A stretch of DNA of 64,000 nt. Source: an uncultured Acidimicrobiaceae bacterium (lineage in GTDB: Bacteria > Actinomycetota > Acidimicrobiia > Spongiisociales > UBA5794). The stretch lies in contig CAMYIJ010000005.1 in assembly GCA_947258375.1 (NCBI GenBank), positions 1 through 64,000 on the forward strand, written 5' to 3'. Within the stretch, counting starts at the first letter, position 1. The number at the start of each line of letters is the position of its first letter. The position numbers and the translations under genes were made by a program. Below the pieces are notes generated by a model. That model made no database searches. It was not told where the DNA came from and was given only the letters and a program-made list of their open reading frames with translations. This document shows positions 43,504 to 52,384 of the stretch, piece after piece.

Positions 43504-44460
43504 TCAGCCGTTGATGCCGAAAGCGCCGATGAAGTCCGCCGCAACTTCTGCCAAAGGTTCACCGTCGGAGACGCGGCGGTTCAGCTCCGTCATCCGTGTC
43601 TGCGACATCGGCCCCAGGATCGCGGCGACCACCTCGTCAAGGGTCTCCGGCGCCTGCGAGTAGACGCTCGTCGGGACGTTCAGCGAAACGTTGTACACGT
43701 AGAACACACCACGGTCGACGACGGTCGTCAGACCAAGCGAGTCGATGCGCCCATCGGTGGTGAAGACCTCACCGAAGTCGCACGCCCCGGCAGCCACGGC
43801 CGGGTAGATCTCGGCTGCGTCGTCAAAGACGCGTACTCGATCGGCGGGGACCGTGTAGCCGGTGCTCGACTCGAACAGGATCAGGCCGTCGGCCCGGTTG
43901 GGAAACTCAGGCTCAACACAGACGATCGTGTCCTCGTTCTCGTCTAGGTACTCAGCCATCGCCTCGAGATCGAAGGCGTCGACTGTGAATCGTGACGCCA
44001 GCGTCTCTTCGGCAATCTCCGGAGAGACCGCGAACCCGTAGGTGTCGTTGAAGGTGGAGCGCCCGATCCATTCGATCTGGTTGGTGGCCCGGTCCTTGTC
44101 GGCCACCTGCTCCGTCAATTCCTCGCCGTCGGGTTCCGGCGTTCCCTGCCCGAGATGCTGGACCCAACCCGTGCTGTTGTACTCCCAGTACATGTCGATC
44201 TCGCCGTCCAGGAGCGCGGCTCGCGTCGTGGGAGTGTCGCCAGTGTCGGTCTTGTCGATCACCGTCGCGCCCCGGGCCGCCAGTGCCTGGATCAGAATCT
44301 CGCTGAGCACGTACTGCTCCGTGAAGTTCTTCGAGCCGACCGTGATCGTCATGCCGTCGAGCGCGTCCGAATCGAACTCACCGGCCCCATCATCTCCGCA
44401 GGCGGTTGCTACCAGTGAGAACGCGATTGCCGCGATCGCCATGCTCCGAGGCAGCCTCAT
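43504..44460 (-). CDS. OpuAC/ProX-type osmoprotectant-binding lipoprotein
   Basis: A 318-residue binding protein. After a lipoprotein signal (AIAAIAFSLVATAC) the mature part begins MTITVGSKNFTEQYVLSEILIQALAARG, the hallmark of OpuAC/OpuBC quaternary-amine-binding proteins, and DIDMYWEYN-like (GEIDMYWEYNSTGW) follows. Normally these feed ABC importers, but here no OpuA/B ATPase or permease is present. Its ATG overlaps the stop of a BCCT carrier gene (ATGA, 44457-44460). It would capture betaine, choline or carnitine-like solutes. Confidence 0.9.
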   Translation of the reverse strand: MRLPRSMAIAAIAFSLVATACGDDGAGEFDSDALDGMTITVGSKNFTEQYVLSEILIQALAARGATVIDKTDTGDTPTTRAALLDGEIDMYWEYNSTGWVQHLGQGTPEPDGEELTEQVADKDRATNQIEWIGRSTFNDTYGFAVSPEIAEETLASRFTVDAFDLEAMAEYLDENEDTIVCVEPEFPNRADGLILFESSTGYTVPADRVRVFDDAAEIYPAVAAGACDFGEVFTTDGRIDSLGLTTVVDRGVFYVYNVSLNVPTSVYSQAPETLDEVVAAILGPMSQTRMTELNRRVSDGEPLAEVAADFIGAFGING

Positions 44461-46178
44461 GAGGATCCTCCCTCCGCCAACTCTTCGGCGCGGGACTCGG
44501 CGAGTTCGATTTCCTTCAATTCGTTACCGAATGCCTTCCGCATGCTGTAGATCGAGATCAACAGGACGACGGCGAAGAGGGCGCCGCTGGCGACGGCTGC
44601 CGATTGCAGGGCCAGCAGTCCTCCGCCCAGTAGCAGCACCGCCGCCACTGCGCCCTCCATGATCGCCCAGAAGACTCGCTGCGGCACCGGCGAATCGAGC
44701 TTGCCACCTGATGTCAGATGGTCGACGACGAGGGACCCCGAGTCCGACGAGGTTACGAAGAAGGACACGACGAGAATCACGCCGATCAGCGATGTGATCA
44801 CGGTGAACGGGAACGCCTCGAGCATGTCGAACAGTGCGGTGGCGACGTTCTCGTTGACCGCCGCGGCCACATCGCGGACACCGTCGATCTGGGTCTTCAG
44901 GGCGGCTCCGCCGAACGTCGACATCCACAGCATCGAGAGCGCAGTCGGTATCAGGACAACGCCGATGACGAACTCGCGGATCGTCCGTCCTTTCGACACG
45001 CGGGCAATGAACATTCCTACGAACGGGGCCCACGAGATCCACCAGCCCCAGTAGAAGACCGTCCAGCCGTTCTGCCACGTGCCACCGCTGAGCGACTCGG
45101 TCCAGGTGCTCAGCGCCGGCAGTGTCTGGATGTAGCTACCGGCACTTTCGATGAACGTGCCGACGATGAACACCGTCGGTCCCACGAGGAGAACGAAGAA
45201 CAGGAAGATGCCGGCCAGGTTCAAGTTGATCTTGCTGAGTCGCTTGACGCCTCCATCGAGCCCGGCGATGACCGACAGGGTCGCCATTCCCGTTATCGCG
45301 GCGATGAGAATCACCTGGAACACTGTGGTGTCGCTGGTGCCGAACAGGAAGTTCAGTCCGGCCGAGACCTGTTTGACGCCAAAACCGAGAGACGAGGCGA
45401 GGCCGAACAGCGTTGCGATCACTGCGATTATGTCGATGAGGTTGCCCCAGAATCCGTAGATCTTGTCCTTCAAGATCGGGTAGAACACCGAGCGCATCGT
45501 GAGTGGCAACCCCCGGTTGAAGGTGAAGAACGCCAGCGCCAGGCTCACCAGCGCGTAGACGGCCCACGGGTGCAGGCCCCAGTGGTAGAAGGTCGTCACC
45601 ATCGCCGCGTCGGCGGCTGCCGCCGTGTTGGGCTCAGCCCCGAAGAACGGTGCGGGGCCCTGATAATGGTAGATGGGCTCGGCCACGCTCCAGAACATGA
45701 GGCCGATGCCCATCCCGGCGCTGATGAGCATGGCGTACCAGGCAAAGTCGGTGAACTCCGGTTTGGCGTCCTGGCCGCCCAGGCGGATTCTGCCGAACCT
45801 GCTGAATCCGAAGTAGACGATGGCGATGAGGAAGACGTCGGCCGCCAGGATGTAGAACCAGCCGAAGGTGTTCCCGATGAACGTGAGGGCGGATTGGAAG
45901 GCACTCTCGGCCGCGTCTTGGAAGATCACCGTGAGCCCCAGGAAGAGGATGAGGAATCCCGCCGAGATGAACGTGACTTGCGGGTGGATATCGAAACCCC
46001 ACTTCACGATATTCGTGTCGCCCGGCGTCCGTTCTTTGACCTCCTCGTAGTACTCCGTTTCCGGTTCTACCTGGAGGCCCTCGAACGGGTCGCGCTCGGC
46101 GACGGCTCGCTCCCGCTCGAGGCGCTCTTGTTCCTCCTGGGCGCGGAGTGCCTTACGGGCCTCGCTTCTATCCGACAT
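44457..46178 (-). CDS. BCCT family betaine/carnitine/choline transporter
   Basis: A 573-residue secondary carrier with about 12 helices. Family marks are GIGLMFWSVAEPIYHY, GWWISWAPFVGMFIARVSKGRTIREF (the BCCT signature) and VTSSDSGSLVVDHLTSGG. A 50-residue charged N-terminal tail precedes the first helix. ATG 46178 has GGGAGG upstream; the longer open frame to 46571 is not supported. It is the first gene of a two-gene unit with the binding lipoprotein. Confidence 0.93.
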   Translation of the reverse strand: MSDRSEARKALRAQEEQERLERERAVAERDPFEGLQVEPETEYYEEVKERTPGDTNIVKWGFDIHPQVTFISAGFLILFLGLTVIFQDAAESAFQSALTFIGNTFGWFYILAADVFLIAIVYFGFSRFGRIRLGGQDAKPEFTDFAWYAMLISAGMGIGLMFWSVAEPIYHYQGPAPFFGAEPNTAAAADAAMVTTFYHWGLHPWAVYALVSLALAFFTFNRGLPLTMRSVFYPILKDKIYGFWGNLIDIIAVIATLFGLASSLGFGVKQVSAGLNFLFGTSDTTVFQVILIAAITGMATLSVIAGLDGGVKRLSKINLNLAGIFLFFVLLVGPTVFIVGTFIESAGSYIQTLPALSTWTESLSGGTWQNGWTVFYWGWWISWAPFVGMFIARVSKGRTIREFVIGVVLIPTALSMLWMSTFGGAALKTQIDGVRDVAAAVNENVATALFDMLEAFPFTVITSLIGVILVVSFFVTSSDSGSLVVDHLTSGGKLDSPVPQRVFWAIMEGAVAAVLLLGGGLLALQSAAVASGALFAVVLLISIYSMRKAFGNELKEIELAESRAEELAEGGSS

Positions 46179-46274
46179 TGCTGCCTCCCTTCGGACCTGA
46201 TGCACCATCGTACGCGGATCGACCGGGGGTCTGCTGAGGAGCGGCGAGCGGATCCTGCGGCCTTGTCGCCCCTC

Positions 46275-46326
46275 CCGTTCTTGCGGACATAACCGCAATA
46301 TGAAGCGCGTATGTCCGCAAGAACGG
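46275..46326. repeat. palindromic repeat, copy 3 (17-bp arms)
   Basis: CCGTTCTTGCGGACATA (46275-46291) and its exact complement (46310-46326) surround an 18-base unrelated centre. The arms are the same as the ends of the copies at 32270 and 33196, so the conserved part of the family is the arm, not the centre. It lies between the BCCT start and the end of the ABC-2 permease gene. Confidence 0.93.
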
Positions 46327-46351
46327 AAGAGAGGAGTCCGGCGCCACCCAG

Positions 46352-47521
46352 CTATCGGGTCAGCACGACCCGCAGCCGCCAAATCGCCAGGACATACAGG
46401 ACCACGGCGTATCCGACGAGGATCGCCAGGAAGACGGCGATGTCGGAGAAGGTGCCGTTGTTGAGGACGATCGAGTCGAAGGCTTCGAGGCCCCAGGCGT
46501 GCGGGGTGATGTGGGCCACCTTGTATAGCCCCGGTGAGATGAGTTCGAAGACCTGGAGGGGCACCATACATCCGCCGAGGGCGGCGAACCCGAGCCCGAA
46601 CAGCACTCCCATTCCGCCGGCCTGCTCGTCGTTGCTGAAGAGGGCGCCCATCAGCATGGCCGCACCGCTTCCGACCAGGGCGAACAGCAGGAGGATCACG
46701 GTTGCCAGGATTGGATCACCCCAGTCGACTCCGAAGATGAGCCACGTGCCCAGCATGATGAAAGTGCCTTGCACCATGGCGACGAGGAACCGGCCCAGGC
46801 CCTCTCCGACGAGGACATCGCGGACCGACGTCGGGGTTGCAATCATGCGTTTCGCCACGCCGAGGCGCCGGGTTTGGATCAACGCCGCCGAGCCGGCGAG
46901 CGACGTCAGGAACACGAACAGCAGAAGCTGGGTCTGGGCACTCGAGTCGAACTGTCCGAGTAGATCCAGGGCGAACGCCTCTCCAACTGCGGTTACCTCG
47001 ACCGTGACGGGGTTCAGGTTGTCGGCCACCAGCTGTGCAGTTGCTAGAGCGTCGCCGAACGCGGCGAGTCCTTCCGATTCGGCGAAACGGGCTGCACGCA
47101 ACACAACCGCCTGCTGGATGACCACACTCTCGAAGTTGCTGCGGAGGCTGCTTCCCTCCTGCCCGGAGCGAGCCAGGAACTCCAGATCGACCGTGGCGCC
47201 GGCTGTGATTGCGGCGTCGTAATCCGCCGGGATGATCACTGCAGCCTCGAGTTCGCCGCGTTCGACCCCGCGGACCGCGGCGGCCTCTGTGTCGACCGTG
47301 ACGACGTTGACGGTGTCGAGGCCCTCCAACCGAGTGACCAGGTCCCGCGCCAGCTCTCCATCGGACTCGACTACGACCGCCAGTCGTGCGTTGAAGTCGC
47401 CGCCGAAACTGGTGCCGAATACGAGGATGAGCAGCATCGGGAAGATGAACACGAAGAAGATGTTGCCCCGGTCGCGAATGAACCGGCGCAGATTCGTGGC
47501 GGCGATGGCGAAGCTCTTCAT
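46352..47521 (-). CDS. ABC-2 type exporter permease
   Basis: A 389-residue permease with one N-terminal helix, a large extracytoplasmic domain (about 40-190) and five to six C-terminal helices (from LLLFVFLTSLAGSAALIQTRR onward). This is the ABC2_membrane_3 (YhgE/YbhS-like) topology. ATG 47521 overlaps the stop of the other permease gene (ATGA). It should pair with the neighbouring permease and ATPase to export a drug, lipid or polymer. Confidence 0.88.
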   Translation of the reverse strand: MKSFAIAATNLRRFIRDRGNIFFVFIFPMLLILVFGTSFGGDFNARLAVVVESDGELARDLVTRLEGLDTVNVVTVDTEAAAVRGVERGELEAAVIIPADYDAAITAGATVDLEFLARSGQEGSSLRSNFESVVIQQAVVLRAARFAESEGLAAFGDALATAQLVADNLNPVTVEVTAVGEAFALDLLGQFDSSAQTQLLLFVFLTSLAGSAALIQTRRLGVAKRMIATPTSVRDVLVGEGLGRFLVAMVQGTFIMLGTWLIFGVDWGDPILATVILLLFALVGSGAAMLMGALFSNDEQAGGMGVLFGLGFAALGGCMVPLQVFELISPGLYKVAHITPHAWGLEAFDSIVLNNGTFSDIAVFLAILVGYAVVLYVLAIWRLRVVLTR

Positions 47522-48714
47522 GCCGTCATTCCCCTTCGAACACCCAGCGCAGCCAAACCGCCGCAAACTACGCCGAACACGAGTAGCGCGACCATTGCGG
47601 GGAAGACGTCGGAGACGTTGCCGCCTGCCAGATCACCGAGCCCTTGCATGAACCAGGCATGCGGAGTGACAAACCGCAGCTTGGCGAGGAGCCCGCCCGC
47701 CTGGCCGACCGGGAAGAAGGTGCCGCCCATGAAGCCGAGGACGACGGCAATGATCGATGAGTAGACCGCGGCCTGCTCGGCAGTCCTGGCGAAGGCCCCC
47801 ACGATTCCCATGATGCCGATGGCGGCGAAGATCCCGCCGAGGATCAGCAGGAAGACGCCCAGCGGGTTTCCCCACTCGGCGCCGAACATCAGCGACGTCG
47901 CCGCCACGAGAACCGACATGCTGATGACTCCCATGATGGCCGCCGTGATCGCCTTGCCGGCGACGATCGAGAGCTTGGGGATCGGCGCCGCCAGCAGCCG
48001 GGGGAGTGTTCCGGCGTGGCGCTCCTCGAGCATGCCGTTTACCCCGAACTGCACGGTGAAGAACAGGAAGAAGATCGCCAGCCCGGCCGCGTAGAACGTG
48101 GTTCCGCTGAGGATCTTGCTCGTGGCTTCTGCGTCGGCAACAGTCGCCAGGTTCGGGACCGCCAGCGCCCGCAATCCGATTTCGGCGCGGTCGCCCTCGA
48201 GGCCGTAGAACTCGGCGGTCGCAGTCGAGACCCGAGCGGTCTGGAGCTGGCTGGCGAACTGCTCGGCAATGGCCACGGCGACGCCCGCCGCCGTGCCCGA
48301 ACCGCGGCCCGCCAGCACCTCCATCTCGGCCGGATCGGGCGAAGCCACGCTTGCCGAGAAACCGGCGGGGAGGATGAACGCCGCGTCGGCGGTGTCGACA
48401 TCCTCGGCGAATGGATCGACCTCAACGTCGACGAGAACGCGAGCGGCCTCGACCGTGTCGAGTTCCTCGACCGTGATCGTGTCGTCGGCCGCCATCCCTC
48501 CGAGGACCTGGTCGACGAAGAGGCGGGCTGCCAACCCGCCGTCCTGGTCGACGACGACGTAGTCCGCCGTGAATTCAAAGTCCTCGATCGGGTTGAAGAC
48601 GAAGCTGAAGATCGCAGCAAGGGCCAGCGGCGCGATGATGCCGACGATGATCGCCGAGCGATCGCGCAGTCGCTGCTTGAGGTCTTTGACTGCGATCGTC
48701 CAGGCGGCGCCCAT
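47518..48714 (-). CDS. ABC-2 type exporter permease
   Basis: A 398-residue permease built like its downstream partner: helix near residues 20-40, an external domain about 45-210 (alanine- and valine-rich), and C-terminal helices from FYAAGLAIFFLFFTVQFGVNG. The motif MLEERHAGTLPRLLAAPIPK is typical of ABC-2 permeases. It lies 2 bases behind the ATPase gene. Confidence 0.88.
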   Translation of the reverse strand: MGAAWTIAVKDLKQRLRDRSAIIVGIIAPLALAAIFSFVFNPIEDFEFTADYVVVDQDGGLAARLFVDQVLGGMAADDTITVEELDTVEAARVLVDVEVDPFAEDVDTADAAFILPAGFSASVASPDPAEMEVLAGRGSGTAAGVAVAIAEQFASQLQTARVSTATAEFYGLEGDRAEIGLRALAVPNLATVADAEATSKILSGTTFYAAGLAIFFLFFTVQFGVNGMLEERHAGTLPRLLAAPIPKLSIVAGKAITAAIMGVISMSVLVAATSLMFGAEWGNPLGVFLLILGGIFAAIGIMGIVGAFARTAEQAAVYSSIIAVVLGFMGGTFFPVGQAGGLLAKLRFVTPHAWFMQGLGDLAGGNVSDVFPAMVALLVFGVVCGGLAALGVRRGMTA

Positions 48715-48716
48715 GG

Positions 48717-49658
48717 TCAGTCCCGCAACGCCCGGCCGGTGAGGTGGAGGAACACCGACTCGAGGTTTGGTTCGTCGACATCGACGCCCGAGACAGAAAC
48801 GCCGGTGCCGGTGACGACCGACAGGATCTCTGTGAGGTGCTCGCCGGCGTCGGAGACGAGCAGCTCGATCACGCCGTCGCCGGAGCCTGCCTCTTCCACC
48901 GTTGTGAGGTTGTTGAGCGCAGCGACCGCCGGCTCGAGCCCACCGGTCGCGGCCAGCCGGATTCGGTCGCGATGGCCGACGAGTTGGACGAGTTCACGTC
49001 TCGTGCCCTCGGCCTCGATTCTGCCGTGATCGATGATGCCGACGCGGTCGCACAGCCGCTCGGCCTCCTCCATGTAGTGGGTCGTATAGAGAACGGCCAT
49101 ACCTTCGCCACTGAGCTGCTCGACGCTCTCCAGGATGGCGTTGCGGCTCTGCGGGTCGACGCCGACGGTGGGTTCGTCGAGGATCAGCAGGCTCGGCTTG
49201 TGCAGCAGTCCGATCCCGATGTTGAGCCGCCGTTTCATGCCGCCCGAGAAGTCCTCGGCCCGGTCGCCGGCCCGATCCGTGAGACCGATGACACCGAGCA
49301 CTTCATCGACCCGGCCGAGGAGGTCCTTGCCCGACATCCCATAGAGCTTGCCGAAGAAGACGAGGTTCTCGCGGGCGGTGAGGTCCGGGTAGACGGCGAT
49401 GTCCTGGGGCACCAGCCCGAGCAGACCCTTGGCGTCGAGGGATGTCGTGGTCATCTCCTTGCCGCCGACCGTGACGGAGCCGGCATCACGCGTCAGAAGA
49501 CCGGAGATCATCGAGATCGAGGTTGTCTTGCCGGCGCCGTTGGGGCCGAGCAGGCCGTAGGTTTCGCCGGCTTCGATGTGGAACCCGACGTCGTCGACCG
49601 CGACGAGATCGTCGAACACCTTGCGCAGACCGCTGCACTCCAGCGTGGGCTGTGGCAT
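48717..49658 (-). CDS. ABC-2 exporter ATP-binding protein (DrrA/CcmA-like)
   Basis: A 313-residue ATPase with Walker A GPNGAGKTT, signature FSGGMKRRL, Walker B LLILDEPTVGVDP and the switch His in TTHYMEE. A C-terminal extension of about 85 residues (DUF4162-like, ending LESVFLHLTGRALRD) is as in DrrA-type exporters. ATG 49658 has GGGAGGT before it. The three genes form a complete exporter; substrate unknown. Confidence 0.92.
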   Translation of the reverse strand: MPQPTLECSGLRKVFDDLVAVDDVGFHIEAGETYGLLGPNGAGKTTSISMISGLLTRDAGSVTVGGKEMTTTSLDAKGLLGLVPQDIAVYPDLTARENLVFFGKLYGMSGKDLLGRVDEVLGVIGLTDRAGDRAEDFSGGMKRRLNIGIGLLHKPSLLILDEPTVGVDPQSRNAILESVEQLSGEGMAVLYTTHYMEEAERLCDRVGIIDHGRIEAEGTRRELVQLVGHRDRIRLAATGGLEPAVAALNNLTTVEEAGSGDGVIELLVSDAGEHLTEILSVVTGTGVSVSGVDVDEPNLESVFLHLTGRALRD

Positions 49659-49799
49659 TGCCCGTACCTCCCTAGTCCTCGGCCCGCAGTCTACGCGACG
49701 GCGAACCGGCGCCGCCTTGGGTGCACCCAATGTCGAGCCCGGAGCCGGCGTTTCGTCGGTCTAGTGTCACGCAGAACACCGGAGGGAGAGAGTTCTGTA

Positions 49800-50648
49800 A
49801 TGGTTGAATTCGCTATCAAGACGGCACCGCAACACGCGCAGTGGGCCGACATGCTCGACGTGTGGCGCGCCGCCGACGAAATCGAGCTGTTTGCTGAGGC
49901 GTGGAACTTCGACCACTTCTATCCATTAGCCCCACCAGCCGACGGGGATTGCCTCGAAGGGTGGACGACCCTGACCGCCCTCACACAGGCGACCAAGCGG
50001 ATCCGGGTCGGTTGTATGGTCAACGGGATGCACTACCGCCACCCGGCGGTGACGGCCAACATGGCGGCGAGTCTCGACATCATCTCGGGCGGCCGCTTCA
50101 ACCTCGGCCTCGGTGCCGGGTGGTTCGAGCCCGAGTCGGAGGCTTACGGCATCGAATTGGGAAGCCTCAAAGAGCGGATGGACCGCTTCGACGAGGGAGT
50201 CGAGGTGATCATCAGCTTGCTGTCGCAAGACTCGACGACGTTCACCGGCGACTACTACCAGCTGGCCGACGCCCGCTGCGAACCGAAGCCGGTCCAGCGG
50301 CCGACGCCTCCGATCGTCATAGGGGGCAAAGGAGAGAAGCGGACACTGCGCACTGTTGCCCGGCACGCCGACTACTGGGATTCGACATTTCCCGAGAGCA
50401 CCGCCGCCTGGCAGCGCCTCAACGAAGTGCTGTTGGGCCACTGCGAGGTCGTTGGCCGCGATCCCACCGAGATCCGCCGTTCGATCCATGTGAGGTGGCC
50501 TGAAGACGCCGACCCTGCGGCGGTGGCGGACAAGGCGATGCAGTTCGCCGCCGCCGGAGTCGACGTCGTGATTCTGGGAATGCAGCAGCCGTATGACGCC
50601 GCCCGGCTCGAACCGATGGCGAACGCGTTGCGAGCCGCAACGAGCTGA
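49800..50648 (+). CDS. LLM-class (luciferase-like) F420-type oxidoreductase
   Basis: A 282-residue TIM-barrel oxidoreductase. Features include EAWNFDHFYPL near the start, TKRIRVGCMVNGMHYRHPAVTANMAASLDIISGGRFNLGLGAGWFEPE and PPIVIGGKGEKRTLRTVARHADYW, all typical of F420-dependent or flavin-dependent LLM proteins in actinobacteria. Start ATG 49800 follows GGAGGG. Substrate and cofactor preference cannot be told. Confidence 0.9.
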   Translation: MVEFAIKTAPQHAQWADMLDVWRAADEIELFAEAWNFDHFYPLAPPADGDCLEGWTTLTALTQATKRIRVGCMVNGMHYRHPAVTANMAASLDIISGGRFNLGLGAGWFEPESEAYGIELGSLKERMDRFDEGVEVIISLLSQDSTTFTGDYYQLADARCEPKPVQRPTPPIVIGGKGEKRTLRTVARHADYWDSTFPESTAAWQRLNEVLLGHCEVVGRDPTEIRRSIHVRWPEDADPAAVADKAMQFAAAGVDVVILGMQQPYDAARLEPMANALRAATS

Positions 50649-50733
50649 CGCTCCCATTGCTCTCTTGCGCCATCGCGGACCACTGTTGGCATGAGGCGGC
50701 GGCACCCTGACTGAGATCCTGCTCATTGTCGTC

Positions 50734-51444
50734 GTGCTCTCCTTCAGCTTCTGGGTGAAGGCCGTCGCTGGTTTCGGTGGCCCGCTGGTTGCGATCCCCC
50801 TCCTGGCGCCCTTTATCGGAGTTGAGCAAGCGGTTGTTGTGCTGGCACTTCCCAACACGGTCGCCAATCTCATACTGCTGTGGACCAACCGCCACGCCGC
50901 CAGGTCCCATCGTCGATTGCTCACCCGGCTGCTTCTCGCCGGCGCTGCGGGGACGATCGGAGGGACCGTGTTGCTGACCCGCCTCGACGATGCGGTGCTG
51001 GCCGTGGTGTTGGCGGCATCGGTGTTCGGCTACATCGCCATGAATGTGCTGCGGCCGGAGTTCGTGTTGTCGCCGGAGCGGGGCCTGGCCCTGGCCATTC
51101 CTGTCGGCGCCGGCGGCGGTCTGATGCACGGCGCCCTGGGGGCCTCGGGGACGGTGTTCGGTAGCTTCTATCACAGCCTCAAGCTGCCGCGCGACGAGTT
51201 CGTGTTCGCACTTACGATCACCTTCCTCTGGTTCGGGACGCTGCAGATCGGCACATTGGCCCAGTTGGGCAGCTTCGGCCGAGAGCGCATCATCCAATCG
51301 CTCATTGCCGTCGTTCCCGTCTTCGTCGTAACGCCGCTTGGCGAGCGCCTGTCGCGGAGTCTGAATGCCGAAGTCTTCGGACGGGTCGTCCTGGCGCTGC
51401 TGGCGACTTCGGCGATTGCCCTCGTAGTCGGTGCCATCGCCTAG
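50734..51444 (+). CDS. TauE/SafE (sulfite exporter-like) permease
   Basis: A 236-residue permease with seven to eight helices. Family repeats are visible (FWVKAVAGFGGPLVAIPLL and VGAGGGLMHGALGASGTVFGSFY). GTG 50734 is the first standard start in frame but cuts into the first helix; an in-frame CTG at 50707 behind a GAGGCGG stretch would restore a full helix (LTEILLIVVVLSFSFW). Transports sulfur oxoanions or organic anions in known members. Confidence 0.83.
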   Translation: MLSFSFWVKAVAGFGGPLVAIPLLAPFIGVEQAVVVLALPNTVANLILLWTNRHAARSHRRLLTRLLLAGAAGTIGGTVLLTRLDDAVLAVVLAASVFGYIAMNVLRPEFVLSPERGLALAIPVGAGGGLMHGALGASGTVFGSFYHSLKLPRDEFVFALTITFLWFGTLQIGTLAQLGSFGRERIIQSLIAVVPVFVVTPLGERLSRSLNAEVFGRVVLALLATSAIALVVGAIA

Positions 51445-51796
51445 TGCTTCGAGCGGTTCACCTGATCCTCGGCTCAGCAGACCGGAAGCTCCGTCGGGAG
51501 GTCTGGCGGGAGTCCGACGGCACTGCCAAATCGTTTGACTTCCTTGACATGCCCGAGGAACAGCTCGAGGCTCTCAGCTCCGAAAGGATCGGCGTAGCTG
51601 AGGCCCGCCAGGGCCCACGCCGTCGCCTTCTTCTTCACCTTCTTGCAGGCCTCTTCGCGGATGGCTTCCAGGATGCCCTCGCACGGGAAAGCTGACGGCG
51701 GTGAAGCCGCTTCATCGGGTGCCGAGGGCCGTTGGCCTCTGGATCTTTGCGCCCACAGGTGATTTGCTGAGGAGGCATGACAAAGGAGGTGGAGAG
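51445..51796. other. interval without a confident gene
   Basis: This 352-base stretch lies between the TauE/SafE gene and a small membrane protein gene. A plus-strand frame starting GTG 51444 (83 residues) overlaps the TauE stop but has Leu codons of the rare CTT type and no recognisable domain. A minus-strand frame in the same place looks better by codon use but lacks a start codon. No hairpin or promoter was convincing. Confidence 0.5.
51474..51701 (-). pseudogene. possible 5'-truncated coding remnant
   Basis: A minus-strand frame ending at TGA 51474-51476 has codon third positions rich in G/C, unlike the opposing plus-strand frame. It reads CEGILEAIREEACKKVKKK, ATAWALAGLSYADPFGAES, LELFLGHVKEVKRFGSAVG and PPDLPTELPVC. 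No ATG, GTG or TTG is in frame upstream. It is either a gene that lost its start or a chance frame. The family is not recognised. Confidence 0.3.
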
Positions 51797-51970
51797 ATGC
51801 TGGATCGTGCCAAGCGGGCCCGCACCGCCGAGCCCGTCGATTCCCGCGAATCGGTCGCGGCTTCGGAGAGGACCAAGGTGATATTGATGGCGCAAGTGGT
51901 GGCGATCGTCGCCCTGCTCGTGCTGTGGTCGATCATGCGTTCCAGGCGAGCCTGCGTTCCGACGGACTGA
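51797..51970 (+). CDS. small single-pass membrane protein
   Basis: Encodes 57 residues from ATG 51797, with a strong ribosome site (AAGGAGGTGGAGAG) just upstream. A charged N-terminal half (MLDRAKRARTAEPVDSRESV) is followed by one hydrophobic helix (VILMAQVVAIVALLVLWSIM) and a short basic tail. The ribosome site and clean topology support a real small protein. Function unknown. Confidence 0.6.
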   Translation: MLDRAKRARTAEPVDSRESVAASERTKVILMAQVVAIVALLVLWSIMRSRRACVPTD

Positions 51971-52024
51971 CCCAAGACGTCTGGCGTGCGCTCGGACTGC
52001 CGCACGCGGAAACCCCGGACGCGC

Positions 52025-52294
52025 TCAGCCGTCTTCCGGCAGATTCTCGCGAGTGATCTCGAGCAGGGTGGCACCCGGCGGAAGCGGCTCGGCGAGGATG
52101 GCATCTCGCAACGCGTCCAGATCGGGAATGTCTGCGTTGCGTGCATCGAAACTCACGGTTACCAGCGTGGGGTCCGCGCCACCCCAGATTTCGGCGGACG
52201 GCACCAGCCGCTGGACGACGGCTCCAACGTCGGTGGCCAATAGCACGGTGTCGTTGTCGGCGGGGTCGTCGTCGACCAGCTCGAACTCGATCAC
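52025..52294 (-). CDS. hypothetical protein
   Basis: An 89-residue acidic protein (MIEFELVDDDPADNDTVLLA opening), no signal or membrane segment. Codon use is like the neighbours. It lies 90 bases beyond the amidase gene start-to-stop direction, in the same orientation. No family recognised. Confidence 0.5.
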   Translation of the reverse strand: MIEFELVDDDPADNDTVLLATDVGAVVQRLVPSAEIWGGADPTLVTVSFDARNADIPDLDALRDAILAEPLPPGATLLEITRENLPEDG

Positions 52295-52384
52295 GACCCG
52301 TGCAGTAGCGTCCGGATCGATCGAGCTACACCCGGCGGCGATCGACCGACAATCACGAGCAGCAGGTGGAGTCGGATCATGTGG

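Noticed and set aside
44718..46292. 524-codon plus-strand open frame opposite the BCCT gene
   Set aside because: Glu/Arg/His-rich shadow translation; the opposite strand encodes a complete BCCT transporter with all motifs.
48744..49799. Upstream extension of the LLM oxidoreductase frame
   Set aside because: This part is antisense to the ABC ATPase; the LLM protein starts at ATG 49800 behind a ribosome site.
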